NCBI GenBank assembly: GCA_030638305.1
Contig: DAOWEW010000216.1
Coordinates: forward strand, 1 to 15,470
Source: Desulfobacteraceae bacterium
GTDB lineage: Bacteria; Desulfobacterota; Desulfobacteria; Desulfobacterales; ETH-SRB1
Reading direction: 5' to 3'
Length of the DNA stretch: 15,470 nt
Shown: one piece after another, positions 13,946 through 15,470 of the stretch
How the letters are laid out: each line of letters begins with the position of its first letter
Numbering within the stretch: the stretch's first letter is position 1
Notes under the pieces: generated by a model
Seen by the model: the letters and a program-made list of their open reading frames with translations, nothing else
What the model was told of the DNA's origin: nothing
The model's database searches: none
Program-made: the position numbers and the translations under genes

Positions 13946-15175
13946 ATGAAAGAGTTTTTCAAAGTAACCGATTTAGAGCATACACTCAAATATTCTGCCG
14001 GCTTTCCCAGTGTTGGAACTGAGTTTATTGAGCTGCACAAAGCTCTTGAAAGGATTCTTGCTGTTGATATTGTTTCTGACATTAACCTGCCTGATTTCGC
14101 TCGTTCTACCATGGATGGATATGCAGTTAAAGCTTCATCCACCTTTGGCGCAACTGAAGAAAATCCAGCGTATCTGACAGTCAAGGGTACAATTGATATG
14201 GGGAAACCTGCCGGTTTTTCAATAGGCCATGGTGAGGCTGCAAGAATTGCTACCGGAGGAATGTTACCCGATGGTTCAGATAGCATTATAATGGTTGAAT
14301 ATACAGAGATTATAGATAGAACAACTATAGAAATATACAAAAGCGTTGCACCTGCCCAGCATGTACTATCAATAGGAGAAGATATTAAAAAAAGAGATAA
14401 TGTGCTTTTGTGCGGCCGAAAACTCAGGCCACAGGAAACAGGATTACTTGCCGCTCTCGGCAAGGATTCAGTAAAAGTATACAAAAAACCGGTTATCGGT
14501 ATAATTTCTACCGGAGATGAAATAATACCAATAAATAATATTCCTGATAAAGGCCGAATTCGCGATATCAATACTTATACTCTATCAAGCCTGGTACAAA
14601 AAGCAGGTGGTATCCCTGTTAGTTATGGAATCGTCAAAGACGATTTTGACGCTCTTTTAGAAAAAAGTTCTATTGCACTTGCTCATTCGGATATGGTTTT
14701 GATTTCAGGCGGCAGTTCTGTTGGAACACGGGATTTAACGGTAGAAGTACTTTCCGCATTGCCTGGCTCAGATATTATGGTCCATGGAATATCCATAAGT
14801 CCCGGCAAGCCGACAATTCTGGCCAGAGCCGAAGATAAGGCTATCTGGGGTTTGCCTGGCCATGTTTTATCAGCTATGATAGTATTTGAAATTGTCATCC
14901 GGCCGTTTATTGAAAAAATAAGCGGTTTTTCCCCGCAGTATAAAAAAGAATTAAAAATTTCTGCGCTGCTTGACAGGAATATATCGTCTGCTCAGGGACG
15001 CATAGATTATATACGTGTCAGGCTGCTTGATAAAAACGGTATTAAATGGGCCCAACCAATTCTCGGCAAGTCAGGGCTCATAAGTACTCTGACAAAGGCA
15101 GATGGCCTCATTGAAATAGGAATAAATATAGAGGGGCTGGATAAAGGCTCAGAGGTTTGGGTTACTCCGGTATAG
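13946..15175 (+). CDS. moeA: Molybdopterin molybdenumtransferase MoeA (first of a tandem pair)
   Basis: A 409-residue protein of the MoeA/gephyrin-E family, which inserts molybdate into adenylylated molybdopterin. Diagnostic segments: LPDFARSTMDGYAV (48-61), GEAARIATGGMLPDGSDSI (96-114), GEDIKKRDNVLL (144-155), the MoCF core IGIISTGDEI (184-193), GRIRDINTYTL (203-213), VLISGGSSVGTRD (251-263) and SPGKPT (285-290). The C-terminal beta domain follows from about 325. Length is normal for the family. There is no clear ribosome binding site before ATG 13946. The gap to the next moeA-like gene is 3 nt, so the two are surely one transcription unit. Molybdenum or tungsten enzymes (formate dehydrogenase and similar) would be the clients. 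Confidence 0.95.
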   Translation: MKEFFKVTDLEHTLKYSAGFPSVGTEFIELHKALERILAVDIVSDINLPDFARSTMDGYAVKASSTFGATEENPAYLTVKGTIDMGKPAGFSIGHGEAARIATGGMLPDGSDSIIMVEYTEIIDRTTIEIYKSVAPAQHVLSIGEDIKKRDNVLLCGRKLRPQETGLLAALGKDSVKVYKKPVIGIISTGDEIIPINNIPDKGRIRDINTYTLSSLVQKAGGIPVSYGIVKDDFDALLEKSSIALAHSDMVLISGGSSVGTRDLTVEVLSALPGSDIMVHGISISPGKPTILARAEDKAIWGLPGHVLSAMIVFEIVIRPFIEKISGFSPQYKKELKISALLDRNISSAQGRIDYIRVRLLDKNGIKWAQPILGKSGLISTLTKADGLIEIGINIEGLDKGSEVWVTPV

Positions 15176-15178
15176 AAA

Positions 15179-15470
15179 ATGAACAAGAATCGCAACATAT
15201 ATTTAAAAATGAAAACCCTGAAAGAGGCACGTGAAATTCTTTTTGATCTTTTTTCTACGGATAAAATTCTTTCTCGTGAGCTTGTTCATGTCCCTGATTC
15301 AGCAGGAAGGGTGCTTGCAGAGCCGGTAATGGCAAAGCTTTCATCGCCTCATTTCCACTCATGCGCTATGGATGGTATCGCGGTCAAAGCTGAAAACACA
15401 TTTGAAGCACACGAATCAAACCCAATAGAACTCACAGTCGGAAAAAATACATTTTTTGTCAATACAGGGA
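15179..15470 (+). CDS. Second MoeA-like protein (partial, N-terminus only)
   Basis: From ATG 15179 about 97 codons run to the window edge. They match the MoeA N-terminus: TLKEAREILFDLF (13-25), VHVPDSAGRVLAEPV (36-50) and SSPHFHSCAMDGIAVKAENT (55-74), the equivalent of the STMDGYAV block in the gene before. An alternative start at 15209 (codon 11) would also fit. In many anaerobic bacteria a second MoeA of this kind carries an extra C-terminal periplasmic-binding-protein-like domain, but that part is not in view. The two MoeA sequences differ clearly, so this is not a recent duplication. Confidence 0.9.
   Translation, partial: MNKNRNIYLKMKTLKEAREILFDLFSTDKILSRELVHVPDSAGRVLAEPVMAKLSSPHFHSCAMDGIAVKAENTFEAHESNPIELTVGKNTFFVNTG

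Overview
The window looks like chromosome from a Desulfobacterota (former Deltaproteobacteria) bacterium. Two things point there: the minus-strand order rpsF - rpsR - DUF2232 membrane protein - rplI, which is characteristic of that group, and a tandem pair of moeA genes, common in sulfate reducers. Base composition is moderately AT-rich by eye. The species cannot be named from the sequence alone.

Layout. (1) Positions 1-2065, minus strand: the ribosomal operon rpsF (S6), rpsR (S18), a DUF2232 membrane protein and rplI (L9, cut by the window edge). It is read from a recognisable sigma70-type promoter at about 2172-2200, with a leader of about 100 nt that contains a hairpin. (2) Positions 2066-2544: a divergent, gene-poor spacer with two pairs of short direct repeats and possible relic sequence. 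(3) Positions 2545-10258, plus strand: a compact four-gene operon, the notable part of the window. It encodes a 1075-residue fused multi-RAMP (Cas7-like) protein, an unrecognised zinc-ribbon protein, a Cas6-like RAMP protein, and a Ski2-like RNA helicase with a DSHCT-type C-terminus. The first three genes overlap by 17 and 20 nt, and the helicase follows 20 nt later. (4) Positions 10236-10325: a probable transposase relic. (5) Positions 10360-13038, minus strand: polA with an intact proofreading domain. (6) Positions 13039-13248: a spacer with two inverted repeats. (7) Positions 13249-15470, plus strand: a CoA-binding-fold protein, a ten-cysteine mini-protein, and two consecutive moeA genes, the second cut by the edge.

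Interpretation. The 2545-10258 operon has the parts of a class 1 CRISPR effector (Cas7-like backbone and Cas6-like RNA-binding protein). The window holds no CRISPR array, Cas1/Cas2 or Cas10, and none of the four products is recognisably a Cas5. The fused RAMP protein resembles in outline the type III-E gRAMP/Cas7-11 idea (Cas7 units joined in one chain with a helical insertion). Its partners differ: a dedicated Cas6-like protein and an exosome-type RNA helicase instead of a TPR-CHAT protease. A derived, RNA-directed CRISPR-like system, either without an array or using an array elsewhere, is the best reading. That function is inference. The surrounding genes are ordinary housekeeping genes.
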